DNA of 64,000 bases, from the NCBI RefSeq assembly GCF_000960995.1, contig NZ_CP009435.1, forward strand, positions 2,976,001-3,040,000, in the 5' to 3' direction. The DNA comes from Burkholderia glumae LMG 2196 = ATCC 33617 (GTDB taxonomy: Bacteria; Pseudomonadota; Gammaproteobacteria; Burkholderiales; Burkholderiaceae). The notes beneath the pieces are model-generated. The model worked only from the letters and a program-made list of their open reading frames with translations. It had not been told where the DNA came from and made no database searches. Shown here one piece after another: positions 45,190 through 53,644 of this stretch (position 1 is its first letter; every line of letters starts with the position of its first letter). The position numbers were made by a program, and so were the translations under genes.

Positions 45190-47127
45190 TCAGTTGCCGG
45201 CGCATAGGAACTGCACGACGTCCGTTCCCGTGCCGCTCAAGGCGAACGAGGTCCCGGATGTCTGCGAGACCCGCACCGGGTTTGCAGTGGTCGTGTCGGT
45301 TGCCGTGCAGGCGTAGCTGGTTGACGAGGTATAGGCGGCGGCGCCCGAAAGCGCGACCGTGGCCGCGCCCGAGGCGAGCGTCGCCGTCCCCTTCACCATG
45401 TGCGGCGCATTGGCGGCCGCGCCAGCCGTCGAGTACAAGGGCATCGCGCCGGTGCCGGCTACGGTCAGGTTCCCGTAAATGGCCGCGGAGCCGCCGACCT
45501 GCAACTTGTTCGCTCCGTCGTCGACGCCGCCAAGCAGCAAGCGCCCTCCGTACTTCACGAGATTCAGGTTGTATTTCTTGGTGGGCGTCGATCGGTTGTA
45601 GACCTCGAGCGCCAGTTCGCCGGCCGTGTCCGAGTAGTAGCTCGCGGTCACGGAGTTGCTGAAGTTCAACACCACGCCACCGCCGCCTTTCGGGTTTAGC
45701 GTGATTGGGATCGTCCCGTCGGAACCGGTAGCCGTGATCGAGGGCGAGGCACCACTCGCCGCGCTCATGGTGTTCAGCGAGTTGCCGCTGTTCATCGACT
45801 GATAGAAGCTGCCCGCGCCGCTCAGATTGAACGGCATCGAGTAGTTCGACGCGCGGTCGAGCTGCGCGCCGAAAATCTGATTGCCTGCGGCGCCGTTGAT
45901 TTCCGCGACGCACGAGGTGGCGTTCGTCACACCGTATGTCTGGCAGCCGAGCCCCATTACGGTGTTGTTCGACGAGCCATCCAGCACGAGTCCGCGCTGA
46001 AAGCTGTTGATAGACTCGATCCAAGTCGATGAGATGCGCGTGTGCGTAGAGTTCTTGATGTAGAAGACGTCGCCGAGCGCGTTGTCGATCGTGTCGCCGA
46101 TGAAGCCGAAATCGTTGTTGTTGCCGGCCAGCCGGACGACGTTGATCGCGGCGTTGTACGGGTGCGAGTTCTGGACCATCGTTGTCTGCGCACCGGGATT
46201 CGCGTAGAGGCAGTAGTTCACGACGAACCCGCCGTTCATGATGAAGCCGTCGATGGTCGAGTCAGACGCGTAGGCACCGAGCTCGATGCCGGCCTTGCCC
46301 GCCGTCGTCGAGTAGATGCGGATGTTCCTCGCGCGAACATCGTGCATATAGACGCCCGCCCTCGGGTTGCCGTCGAGCTTGATCGACGCGTAGCCGACGG
46401 GCACGTTGTTGAATGCCAGATTCAGCAGGTCGAGCGTCTGAGCGTAGGACGTATCGATGGTATTGCCGGTGCCGGCCGTGCCGTCGAACTTCAGGTCGCG
46501 GATTGTCGAGTGCGAGTCGAACGTGACGGCTCCAGAGATCGCCGGATAGCCGATCGAGCCGCCCGTCTGGATCAAGACGCTGTTCGGCCCGTCGCCATAG
46601 AGCGTGAAGCCCTGCGTCTGCGGCAGCGTGAGGCCGCTTTCGCGATACTGGCCCGCCGGAACGTAGACGGTGCGCGCGCCCGAGTTCAGCGCGGCCTGGA
46701 TGCAGGCCGTGCTATCGGCCACCCCGGTCTTGTCGCAGCCTGGGAAGTCGAGGATGCTCACGACGTCGCTCAGCTTGCTCGCGACAGAGCGGCCGCCGGC
46801 GCCGGACAGCGACGCCCGGAACTGCAGATTGCCGGTTGCGCCGAGCGCAGTTGTCGCACCGGCGCCGTTCGGGGCGAACGGCTGTGGCGTCGAGAACGTC
46901 ACCGGGCCGCTGCTCGATAGGCTCGTGAAGTGCCCGGAATCGAACGTCGCCGCAGTGCCGCGCAGCGGGCCATCGGCCACCGGCACCGCGTTGTCGGCGA
47001 CGAACGCGGAATTCAGCAGCGGTGCCGTCATCAGTTGGCCCGGCGCCCGTTGAGCAAAAGCGGCATTCGAAATGCAGGCAGTCGTCAGCAGCAGTATGCC
47101 GGCAACTTTCTTGATAACAATTTTCAT
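45190..47127 (-). CDS. Exported right-handed beta-helix, phage-tailspike-like protein
   Basis: 645 residues with a clear signal peptide (MKIVIKKVAGILLLTTACIS, likely cut after AFA at residue 25). Residues about 120-420 contain the pectate-lyase-3 pattern (SKLSDVVSILDFPGCDKTGV, DSTACIQAALNSGARTVYVP AGQYR) and many Asn/Gly/Asp-rich turns typical of a beta-helix. The last 90 residues (GTATLASGAATVALSG through TDVVQFLCAG) resemble C-terminal modules of phage tail proteins. Such proteins bind or cleave polysaccharides. No catalytic residues can be assigned. The combination of signal peptide and tail-type C-terminus is unusual. GC is lower than in the core genes. No neighbour suggests an operon. 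Confidence 0.72.
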   Translation of the reverse strand: MKIVIKKVAGILLLTTACISNAAFAQRAPGQLMTAPLLNSAFVADNAVPVADGPLRGTAATFDSGHFTSLSSSGPVTFSTPQPFAPNGAGATTALGATGNLQFRASLSGAGGRSVASKLSDVVSILDFPGCDKTGVADSTACIQAALNSGARTVYVPAGQYRESGLTLPQTQGFTLYGDGPNSVLIQTGGSIGYPAISGAVTFDSHSTIRDLKFDGTAGTGNTIDTSYAQTLDLLNLAFNNVPVGYASIKLDGNPRAGVYMHDVRARNIRIYSTTAGKAGIELGAYASDSTIDGFIMNGGFVVNYCLYANPGAQTTMVQNSHPYNAAINVVRLAGNNNDFGFIGDTIDNALGDVFYIKNSTHTRISSTWIESINSFQRGLVLDGSSNNTVMGLGCQTYGVTNATSCVAEINGAAGNQIFGAQLDRASNYSMPFNLSGAGSFYQSMNSGNSLNTMSAASGASPSITATGSDGTIPITLNPKGGGGVVLNFSNSVTASYYSDTAGELALEVYNRSTPTKKYNLNLVKYGGRLLLGGVDDGANKLQVGGSAAIYGNLTVAGTGAMPLYSTAGAAANAPHMVKGTATLASGAATVALSGAAAYTSSTSYACTATDTTTANPVRVSQTSGTSFALSGTGTDVVQFLCAGN

Positions 47128-47214
47128 GTTCGCTTGCGATCAGTTGCTCGAGGCGACCGACAGAGGCAGCCTCGCTCATTCGGACAGTTATCCGAGATTT
47201 TCAAGTGGATTGCC

Positions 47215-47510
47215 GAGGCAAACATGCAGCCGATTGGATCGCTGGCAGCGTCGCGAAGTATGCCTCATCGGGCGTCTGGCCCACCAGGCTCGAATTGCGT
47301 CGTTTCCGCTTATATAACTCGACGCCGTCGCCGATGGCGCGTCGGGCCTGACTGACCGACTCGCAGGCCCCAGAGTAGACGTCATCGTACTTGATGCGAC
47401 GCTATACGCGCTCGACGAATACGCTGTCGCGCCACCCGCCTTTGCCGTCCATCGACAGCCGAATGCCTGGGCCCGGCACCGTCTCGGTCAACGCCCCCGC
47501 CGTGAATCGG
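47215..47510 (-). pseudogene. IS3-family transposase C-terminal remnant
   Basis: The reverse strand reads RLSMDGKGGWRDSVFVERV, stop, RRIKYDDVYSGACESVSQAR, then IGDGVELYKRKRRNSSLVGQ and TPDEAYFATLP, which follows the end of IS3-family OrfB (usual RLSMDGKGAWRDNVFVERLW...RPHSSLD...TPDQAYF). An in-frame stop replaces Trp and no start or element ends are visible. It is an old fragment, upstream of the tailspike-like gene. Confidence 0.7.
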
Positions 47511-47540
47511 CTACCTGACCGGCGTTCACGATCTCCGGCG

Positions 47541-47703
47541 GTATTCCGTATGTGCTGCAAACCGGCATTCCATGGGAAGACTTGTCTCAGAAGCCAGGTT
47601 TCGGCGGCGGCACGACATGCTGACGGCGGCTACGAGACTGGCAGGCCACAGGCGTATGGGGGCGGCTAGATTTGGCGAGGCTTCGTCGGTTGCGTGAGCA
47701 CAC
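47541..47703 (+). pseudogene. IS5-family transposase remnant
   Basis: Forward reading gives YVLQTGIPWEDLSQKPGF, GGGTTC, stop, RRLRDWQATGVWGRL, LRRLREH. It matches residues about 44-90 of the intact-looking transposase of the IS copies at 52.8-54.5 kb (YVLQTGIPWEDLPQELGF), with a stop replacing Trp. A decayed relative of the same element. Confidence 0.75.
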
Positions 47704-47813
47704 CCAAACGATTTGGTATGCCGATTCGGTATGCGGTTCAGCTTGAAACGACCCGAGAAAATGGGTGGATCGATCGAAGGGAAATAAGCCGTGTGACTAC
47801 TCTCAAATGGCCG

Positions 47814-47850
47814 AGGCGGGAATACATCCCGCCTCGGCCATTACACTACG
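47814..47850 (-). terminator. 16-bp hairpin terminating the trypsin-fold protein gene
   Basis: AATGGCCGAGGCGGGA (47814-47829) and TCCCGCCTCGGCCATT (47835-47850) pair perfectly, loop ATACA, 12 nt past the stop at 47862. No strong U-tract follows on the reverse strand (TTTGAGAG), but size and position favour a terminator. Confidence 0.6.
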
Positions 47851-47861
47851 CCCAGTACGTG

Positions 47862-49400
47862 TTAATGCTGGATCACCTCCATCGACACCGGCCGCGAGAA
47901 ATCGAGATCCTCACCGTTGTCGGCGCGCACCTTGATTAGCTTGTCGTGACTAACCGTGCCACTGAACGTCGCCACGCGGTTATAGGCGAAGTTCGGGCGG
48001 TCGGACAGCCGCACCGCCACGCCCTGATCAGCCTGCACGAACACGTCCTGCCCCTTGATCCATGCCGGTAGCTGCTGGACTGGTTGTTGGCCGGCCGGCA
48101 GGCAGTATTTCTGAGCCGAATCGAGGCTCACGATGCAGCCGAGCGGCTTGCCGCTCGACCTCACGCGCATCGCGTTCGGCCGCGAGAAGTCGCGGTACTG
48201 ACCGTCGTTGGCCTTGACATGCTTGAGCCGGCTGCTCTCCACCGTGCCGACGAATTCTGCCGACTTGCCACTGCCGACAGCATCCATGCGACGGTCGGTC
48301 GACAACTGCACCGCCACGCCATCGTCGGCCTGCACGCCGAGGTCCATGCCCGAGAACATCACCGTCCACTTGCCGTCGCCGTTGTAGCTTTCCTGGCCCT
48401 CGCTCAAGCAGTATTTCACGCCGAACAGCGCATTGACGAGGCAGGCACGCGGCTTGACCTGAGACAGGAAGCGCGCCTGCGGATAGACCGACTTGATCCA
48501 GTCTGTGAATTTCGCCACACGTACCGCCGCCGACAGATTGAAGGCGCCCGCATCGGTGACCGCGACGATGGTGGGCCGCGTGCCATGGATCTGCCACCAC
48601 GCTGCGCCGTCGTCGCCGGGCGTGATCTGCGCCCAGTGCGACGACGGGCCGGCCGGCTGATAGTTGGCAATCAGGCCGAGCCCGTCGCTGGAGACGCCGT
48701 CGACGCGGCTGCGGCCGTACAGGCGGCCGTCGCCGACGGCCAGGTTGTGGCTGAAGGCGGTCCGGTTCGGGCCAACGCCCCACATACCATAGCCGACGAA
48801 GATGGTATCGCGGCCGATCTCGTCCGCGATGTCGTTGATGATCGGCGGCTCGATCGGCGTCAGCCGGAAGCGGTCCTTGATGAAGTCGTGCCGCGGCAGC
48901 TTGACGATCGCGAGCTGGCCCGAAGCGCCATTGCCCAACGTCTGCGTCTTCACGAGCACGCCCGGCCTGAAGTTGGGGTCCGTGAAATAGGCCGTGCCGC
49001 GGCCACCCGCCACCGTGCGACCGCTCCAGTCCGTGAAACGGGCCGAGACCGGCATTTCGGGGCGACCGCCGCGCGGGGCCAGGCAATGCGCCGCCGTCAT
49101 GAAATAGGACCAACGGCCTGCGTCGCCAATCCACGTCGCGGTGCAGGAGATACCCGGCAAGCGGCGATTCACCGGGGCCAGATCGAGCCTACCGACGCTG
49201 CGCCATGCCGCTTCCTTGCTGAGGTCGGCGAGCTTCTTGTTGGCGGCCTTGATGGTCCCCGGTACGTTCGCAGGATTGCCACCGTTCTGCTTGAACGTGG
49301 CCTGATCGATCAGGAGCGCATGCGCGGCCGACATTGCCGTCAGTGACAACACCGCGGCTACGCAGAGATTCAACCCGATAGGATTCGTTTTTTCTTTCAT
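47862..49400 (-). CDS. Secreted trypsin-fold (S1-like) protein with altered catalytic residues and two C-terminal repeats
   Basis: 512 residues. Signal peptide (hydrophobic 9-27, likely cut after AHA at about 27). Residues about 65-310 form a chymotrypsin-like fold: the His motif MTAAHCLAP is intact (His105), but the Asp position reads GQLAIVKL (Gln/Leu at 162-163 instead of D-I) and the usual GDSGG reads GDDGAA (Asp264 in place of Ser). It is therefore probably not a normal serine protease. Residues 319-412 and 421-509 are two copies of one domain (ACLVNALFGVKYCLSEGQ / GCIVSLDSAQKYCLPAGQ; GVQADDGVAVQLS / FVQADQGVAVRLS; DFSRPNAMRV / DFSRPVSMEV). A weak ribosome site (GAGTGAAAT) precedes the ATG. 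Role unknown; a binding or decoy function is possible. Confidence 0.75.
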   Translation of the reverse strand: MKEKTNPIGLNLCVAAVLSLTAMSAAHALLIDQATFKQNGGNPANVPGTIKAANKKLADLSKEAAWRSVGRLDLAPVNRRLPGISCTATWIGDAGRWSYFMTAAHCLAPRGGRPEMPVSARFTDWSGRTVAGGRGTAYFTDPNFRPGVLVKTQTLGNGASGQLAIVKLPRHDFIKDRFRLTPIEPPIINDIADEIGRDTIFVGYGMWGVGPNRTAFSHNLAVGDGRLYGRSRVDGVSSDGLGLIANYQPAGPSSHWAQITPGDDGAAWWQIHGTRPTIVAVTDAGAFNLSAAVRVAKFTDWIKSVYPQARFLSQVKPRACLVNALFGVKYCLSEGQESYNGDGKWTVMFSGMDLGVQADDGVAVQLSTDRRMDAVGSGKSAEFVGTVESSRLKHVKANDGQYRDFSRPNAMRVRSSGKPLGCIVSLDSAQKYCLPAGQQPVQQLPAWIKGQDVFVQADQGVAVRLSDRPNFAYNRVATFSGTVSHDKLIKVRADNGEDLDFSRPVSMEVIQH

Positions 49401-50059
49401 ATTTCACTCAAAAATATATTGGCAATGCTAATTGTTTAAGATGGAATACCATGACTTACCAAATGCAACTCTTCCCCCCGATCCGTCAGGGACGTTGCCC
49501 GTTTCCAGGCGCGATCGACATGCAGATCAGCGCCGCTCTTCCACACGAGCGTGCCGCCACCCGCCCCCACGTCAAGCACGCAGGCCAAGCCAGCGGAACG
49601 CGGCGTACACCGTGTTCAGATGAAAAACCGGTGAATCGTCGATCGCCCCATGCGAGGGCGGCTGATCGCACGGCCGGAATATGCCACCACCGATGATTTC
49701 CTCGGTCTGGTCAGCAAGCGCCTTTGCGACATGGGCTTTGATTTTCGAAAATCAGGGCATCAGTGGCATCGTCAATTTTCTTAAAAATAAACAAGCCGAC
49801 TGACCAATTCCCGAAAAATAGCAATCAAATCAAACACACGAAATCGTATTATTTCGATTTTTAATATTCAATTAAATTTCGTGGATCACATAGCCGCACT
49901 TATTCGCGACAACTGAAATTCCCTTTACAAATCGAGGATTGCGCCAGTGAGCATCGAGCAAATAATCTCGATAATCCGATGGGATGAACGCCGCTGCGCA
50001 CTGAGCGCATCATACGCGTGCGGTACTTCTGAACGGAGGCAGCTACGAATCCCATCCCT
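49401..50059. other. AT-rich stretch without a supported gene
   Basis: 49740-49930 is markedly AT-rich compared with the core genome and has no coding sequence. 49440-49700 contains only short overlapping frames without recognisable family. The region separates the trypsin-fold gene from the IS cluster. Confidence 0.45.
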
Positions 50060-50439
50060 GTGGGTGTCGATATCGGCAAGAACGTCTTCCAGATCCACTA
50101 CATTGCGACCGGCAGCGGCGAAATCATCAACAAACCGCTTAAGCGCGCCAACTTTCTCGAATATTTCGCCAACCTGGAGCCCTGCTTGATTGGCATGGAG
50201 GCTTGTGGGGGCTCCAACACTGGGCACGATCGCTCAGCAAGCTCGGACACAAGGTCCGTCTCATGGCCCCGCGCTTTGCCAAGGCATTCAACATCGGTAA
50301 CAAGAACGACGCGGCGAATGCACGGGCAATCTGGCTTGCCGTCCAGCAACCCGGCAACAAGGTAGCAGTGAAGAGCGAGGCGCAACAGGCCGTGCTGGCT
50401 CGGCATGAACCGCACCGGGAATCGTGGAGGCCGGTTGGT

Positions 50440-51294
50440 TTAAGTTAATGCAGGCACTTCAGCAGCATTTCTGAGTTGCCTGTAGTAGTTTGCCTCAGCT
50501 TCGGCAGGCGGGATATAGCCGAGCGGTTCCATCAGCCGATGATGGTTGTACCAGGCGACCCATTCCAGCGTTGCCAGTTCGACGGATTCCCTCGTTTTCC
50601 AAGGGGCGCGCCGATGAATCAGTTCAGTCTTGTAGAGACCGTTGATCGTTTCAGCCAGCGCGTTATCGTAGCTGTCGCCACGGCTGCCGACGGACGGCTC
50701 GATACCCGCCTCGGCCAAACGTTCGCTGTACCGAATGCTGACGTATTGAGCCCCCCTATCGGAGTGGTGTATCAAGGTCCCATCGTCGCCCGGTTGGCGC
50801 GCGTACAGCGCCTGTTCGAGCGCATCCAGAACGAAGTCCGTGCTCATCGACGAACTGACGCGCCAACCGACGATGCGACGGGCAAACACGTCGATCACGA
50901 ACGCCACGTACAGCCAACCCTGCCATGTCGAGACATAGGTGAAGTCAGACACCCAAAGCTGATTTGGGCGCTCAGCCTTGAACTGCCGGTTGACCCGGTC
51001 CAGCGGGCGCGCAGCGCTCGTATCGGGATTCGTCGTGCGAACCCGCTTGCCGCGAACTGCGCCACGCAAGCCCTGCAGCTTCATCAGCCGCCCGACCGTG
51101 CAGCGTGCGACCACAATGCCCTCCCGGTTCATCTGCTTCCAGACCTTCGGCACACCGTAGACCTGCATGTTGGCCTGCCAGACACGCTTGATCTCGGGTT
51201 GCAGGACCTCATCGCGTTTGGCACGAGCGCAGCGTTTGGACGGATCACGAAGCCGCGCAGCATGGCGTCGGTAGCCCGACGGGGCAATCCGCAA
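50440..51294 (-). CDS. IS3-family transposase OrfB (DDE integrase domain)
   Basis: 284 residues as drawn from the first start-like codon; the frame is open further to about 51350 (VLKAFVDQHRDTFGVEPICK). It has the HTH_21 region and the rve DDE core: WVSDFTYVSTWQGWLYVAFV, IHHSDRGAQYVS and SYDNALAETINGLYKTELI with the catalytic acidic residues. It lies in the -1 frame relative to orfA, so an OrfAB fusion by frameshifting is expected, as in the IS3 family. No disabling mutation seen. Confidence 0.9.
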   Translation of the reverse strand: MRIAPSGYRRHAARLRDPSKRCARAKRDEVLQPEIKRVWQANMQVYGVPKVWKQMNREGIVVARCTVGRLMKLQGLRGAVRGKRVRTTNPDTSAARPLDRVNRQFKAERPNQLWVSDFTYVSTWQGWLYVAFVIDVFARRIVGWRVSSSMSTDFVLDALEQALYARQPGDDGTLIHHSDRGAQYVSIRYSERLAEAGIEPSVGSRGDSYDNALAETINGLYKTELIHRRAPWKTRESVELATLEWVAWYNHHRLMEPLGYIPPAEAEANYYRQLRNAAEVPALT

Positions 51295-51350
51295 GACCTT
51301 GCAGATCGGCTCGACCCCGAAGGTGTCGCGATGCTGATCAACGAAGGCTT

Positions 51351-51677
51351 TCAGGACTTGAATCGGCGGTCGAGCTCCGCCTGGGCGAAAAACGCGCTCG
51401 CCAGCTTGAGAATCTCGTTGGTACGGCGCAGTTCCTTGACCTCACGCTCCAGGGCCTTGATGCGTTCACGCTCGGCCGTGCTCACGCCATCACGTTCCCC
51501 ACGATCGATCTCCTCGCGCTTGACCCAATCCAGCAGCGTCTGCGGCGTACAGCCGATCATCGGCGCAATCGATTCGACCGCCGCCCACATCGACGGATGT
51601 TCGCTACGCTGCTCACGTACCAGACGCACTGCGCGCCCCCGGACTTCCGGGGAAAACTTGGTTGCCTTCTTGTTCAT
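51351..51677 (-). CDS. IS3-family OrfA (HTH protein)
   Basis: 108 residues, MNKKATKFSPEVRGRAVRLV, with a Lys/Arg-rich HTH (APMIGCTPQTLLDWVKREEI) and a leucine-zipper-like helix (AERERIKALEREVKELRRTN). It recognises the element ends and provides the N-terminus of OrfAB. Part of the 50406-51727 element. Confidence 0.92.
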   Translation of the reverse strand: MNKKATKFSPEVRGRAVRLVREQRSEHPSMWAAVESIAPMIGCTPQTLLDWVKREEIDRGERDGVSTAERERIKALEREVKELRRTNEILKLASAFFAQAELDRRFKS

Positions 51678-51860
51678 GGCTCCATTCTCTCAAGAATCCG
51701 AGCCTCCACAAAATTCGGTGCGGTTCAGCATCGGCTGCGCCAGCAACTCGTGAAGTTTCGCACCTCCCAGATCAATTGCATCCGCGGACTCTTGGGCGAA
51801 TACGGCGAAGTGATGCCGGCAAGCCGACGCGCTTTCGACGCGAATATCGCTGCAGTCTTA

Positions 51861-52774
51861 GAGGCCAGTTCAAAAACTCCCGAGAGGGGCTGTTTACTTC
51901 CTCGGCAAGCTGTTAACCTTGGGCATCAGAACAACGGAAGTCCAAGGATGGAAGCGCCAATCATTGACGACGAACTGTGGATACTGATCGAACCATTGCT
52001 GCCACCTGCGAAGCTTCGAGCGAAGAGCGATCCTGGTCGCCCGCGCGTGTCCGACCGTGCGGCTCTCAACGGCATCCTGTTCGTGTTCAAAACGGGAATT
52101 CGTTGGAACCACTTGCCGACTCGTCTGGGCTTTGGCTCGGGCGCCACATGCTGGCGGCGATTGAGCGACTGGCAAAAGGCTGGTGTATGGGACCAACTGC
52201 ACGAGTTGCTACTCGACAAGTTGCGTGCGGCCGGCCAAATCGATCTGTCATACGCTGCGGTCGATTCGTCGTCCGTGCGCGCCGTTGGGGCGGGCGAAAA
52301 ACTGGCCCGAACCCCACCGATCGCGCGCGACCCGGTTCCAAGCACCACGTCCTCGTAGACGCCAACGGCGTTCCTCTCGTTGCGATCCTGACTGGCGCGA
52401 ACACCAACGACGTCACGCAGTTGCTGCCGCTCGTTGATGCGATTCCACCCATTCGCGGCGTTCGTGGCCGACCGCTTCAGAAGCCCGGCGTCGTCTACGC
52501 CGATCGCGGCTACGATTCCACCCGACATCGTCGCGCGTTGCGCGAACGCGGTATCAAGCCCGTGATCGCCAAGCGCCGGACCGAGCATGGCAGTGGTCTG
52601 GGCAAGTATCGTTGGGTGGTCGAACGTACGCATTCCTGGCTCCACAATTTCCGGCGCCTACGCACTCGCTTCGAGCGAAGTGCCTACATTCACGAAGCAT
52701 TCCTCAAACTTGGCTGCTCGATCATCTGTTGGAACATCTTCAGACGAGCTGAGCAGGGTTTTTGAACTGGCCTC
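51861..52774 (+). mobile_element. IS5-family element (IS427-like) with TTA target duplication
   Basis: 914 bp. Ends GAGGCCAGTTCAAAAAC (51861-51877) and its inverse at 52758-52774 form a 17-bp perfect terminal repeat. TTA flanks both sides (51858-51860 and 52775-52777). It interrupts the IS110 remnant and directly abuts the next element. Confidence 0.92.
51948..52765 (+). CDS. IS5-family transposase in two overlapping frames
   Basis: First frame from ATG 51948: MEAPIIDDELWILIEPLLPP through GFGSGATCWRRLSDWQKAGV and AAVDSSSVRAVGAGEKLART, ending at 52358. Second frame, -1, from about 52280 to 52765: KTGPNPTDRARPGSKHHVLV, YADRGYDSTRHRRALRERG, YRWVVERTHSWLHNFRRLRT. The joint is near GGCGAAAAACTG, an A-run suited to -1 frameshifting, which is usual for this group. 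A full DDE transposase is expected by recoding. Confidence 0.85.
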
Positions 52775-52777
52775 TTA

Positions 52778-53641
52778 GAGTCGCTAACACAAGTCATCCA
52801 CGAATCTGGAGCAGATGACGGCGGCAGCCAGGACAAGCAGAGCGGTATGAATATCGAGGCGTCGTTCGAAGCGAATTCGAAGCTTGCCGAATCCGGCGAA
52901 CCAGGCATGCGTACGCTCGACGACCCAACGATGCCTGCCCAGCCGTTCGCTGCTTTCGATACCGCGGCGTGCGATACGAGCCTTGATGCCGCGCTGTCTC
53001 AGATAACGTCGGCAACGCCCGAAGTCATACCCTTTGTCAGCGTGCAGTTTGCTCGGGCGCTTGCGTGGCGGACCGTTCAGCCCGGGTACCGCAGGAATGG
53101 CATCGAGCGTGGACTCGAATGCCATCGAATCGTGCCGGTTGGCTCCCATGATCGTGACGGCCAAAGGAATGCCGCGTGCATCTACGACGATGTGTCGCTT
53201 CGATCCGAGCTTGCCGCGGTCGGTCGGGTTGGGGCCGGTTTCCTGGCCCTCCGGGGCTGGAGACGCTGGCTCCATCGATGCTCGCACGCTCCCAATCGAT
53301 CTGGTCGTGCTCACGCAGCCGACGCGGCATCGCCAGATGCAGCCGATGCCATACGCCGGCTGCTTGCCAATCTCGTAGACGTCGCCAGCACGTCATGCCA
53401 CTGCCGAAGCCCAGTTCTTGCGGGAGGTCTTCCCACGGGATACCGGTTTGCAGCACATACAGGATGTCGTTGAGCGCAGCTCGGTCATCGACCGTGCGCC
53501 GCCGTCCGCCCCTGGGCGATGGGGTGAATTCCGGAATCAGCGGTTCCAGCGCCACCCACAACTCGTTGCTGATTTTGCGTCTTGCCATATCGCAGACGAT
53601 ACGATTTCTGCTACGTCATGTCTAGGTTATGTTGGCGGCTC
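52778..53641 (-). mobile_element. IS5-family element, copy 1 of a head-to-head pair
   Basis: 864 bp, ends GAGTCGCTAACACAAG (left) and GTTGGCGGCTC (right), imperfect inverted repeats. Left flank TTA, right flank TAA (53642-53644), which it shares with copy 2. Transposase on the reverse strand. One nucleotide shorter than copy 2 in the region where the two transposase frames meet. Confidence 0.85.
52784..53588 (-). pseudogene. Transposase of IS5 copy 1, probably inactive
   Basis: Start MARRKISNELWVALEPLIPE (53588) and frame 1 through YVLQTGIPWEDLPQELGFGS and DWERASIDGASVSSPGG. The second part (TGPNPTDRGKLGSKRHIVVD to HRWVVERTHAWFAGFGKLRI, stop at 52784) lies in the +1 frame. Compared with copy 2, the joint (CCCCGGAGGGCCAGG against CCCCCGGGGGGGCAGG) has one base fewer, so the -1 slip that would serve copy 2 does not join the frames here. 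Confidence 0.7.
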
Positions 53642-53644
53642 TAA

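Larger units (their letters stand above)
50406..51727 (-). mobile_element. Complete IS3-family insertion sequence with 3-bp target duplication
   Basis: 1322 bp. Terminal repeats begin TGAACCGCACCG at both ends (50406 and, inverted, 51727) and continue with a TGGAGGC block. The flanking GCA occurs on both sides (50403-50405 and 51728-51730); removing the element and one GCA restores the IS110 reading frame across the joint. The element holds orfA and orfB on the reverse strand. Confidence 0.93.
50060..51860 (+). pseudogene. IS110-family transposase, frameshifted and split by two insertions
   Basis: From 50060 the frame reads VGVDIGKNVFQIHYIATGSG and PCLIGMEACGG, the IS110 DEDD-type N-terminus. 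At about 50212 one base is missing (GGCTCCAACAC instead of GGCTCCCAACAC) and the reading continues one frame over as LQHWARSLSKLGHKVRLMAP, NIGNKNDAANARAIWLAVQQ. It is interrupted at 50405 by an IS3 element and resumes at 51728 with RHRLRQQLVKFRTSQINCIR, GLLGEYGEVMPASRRAFDAN, up to 51860, where an IS5 element begins. The C-terminal half is absent. Confidence 0.85.

Noticed and set aside
49486..49620. Reverse frame with a methyltransferase-like ACVLDVGAGGGTL motif
   Set aside because: No other methyltransferase motif or length; a short Gly-rich match can arise by chance and neighbouring sequence is non-coding.
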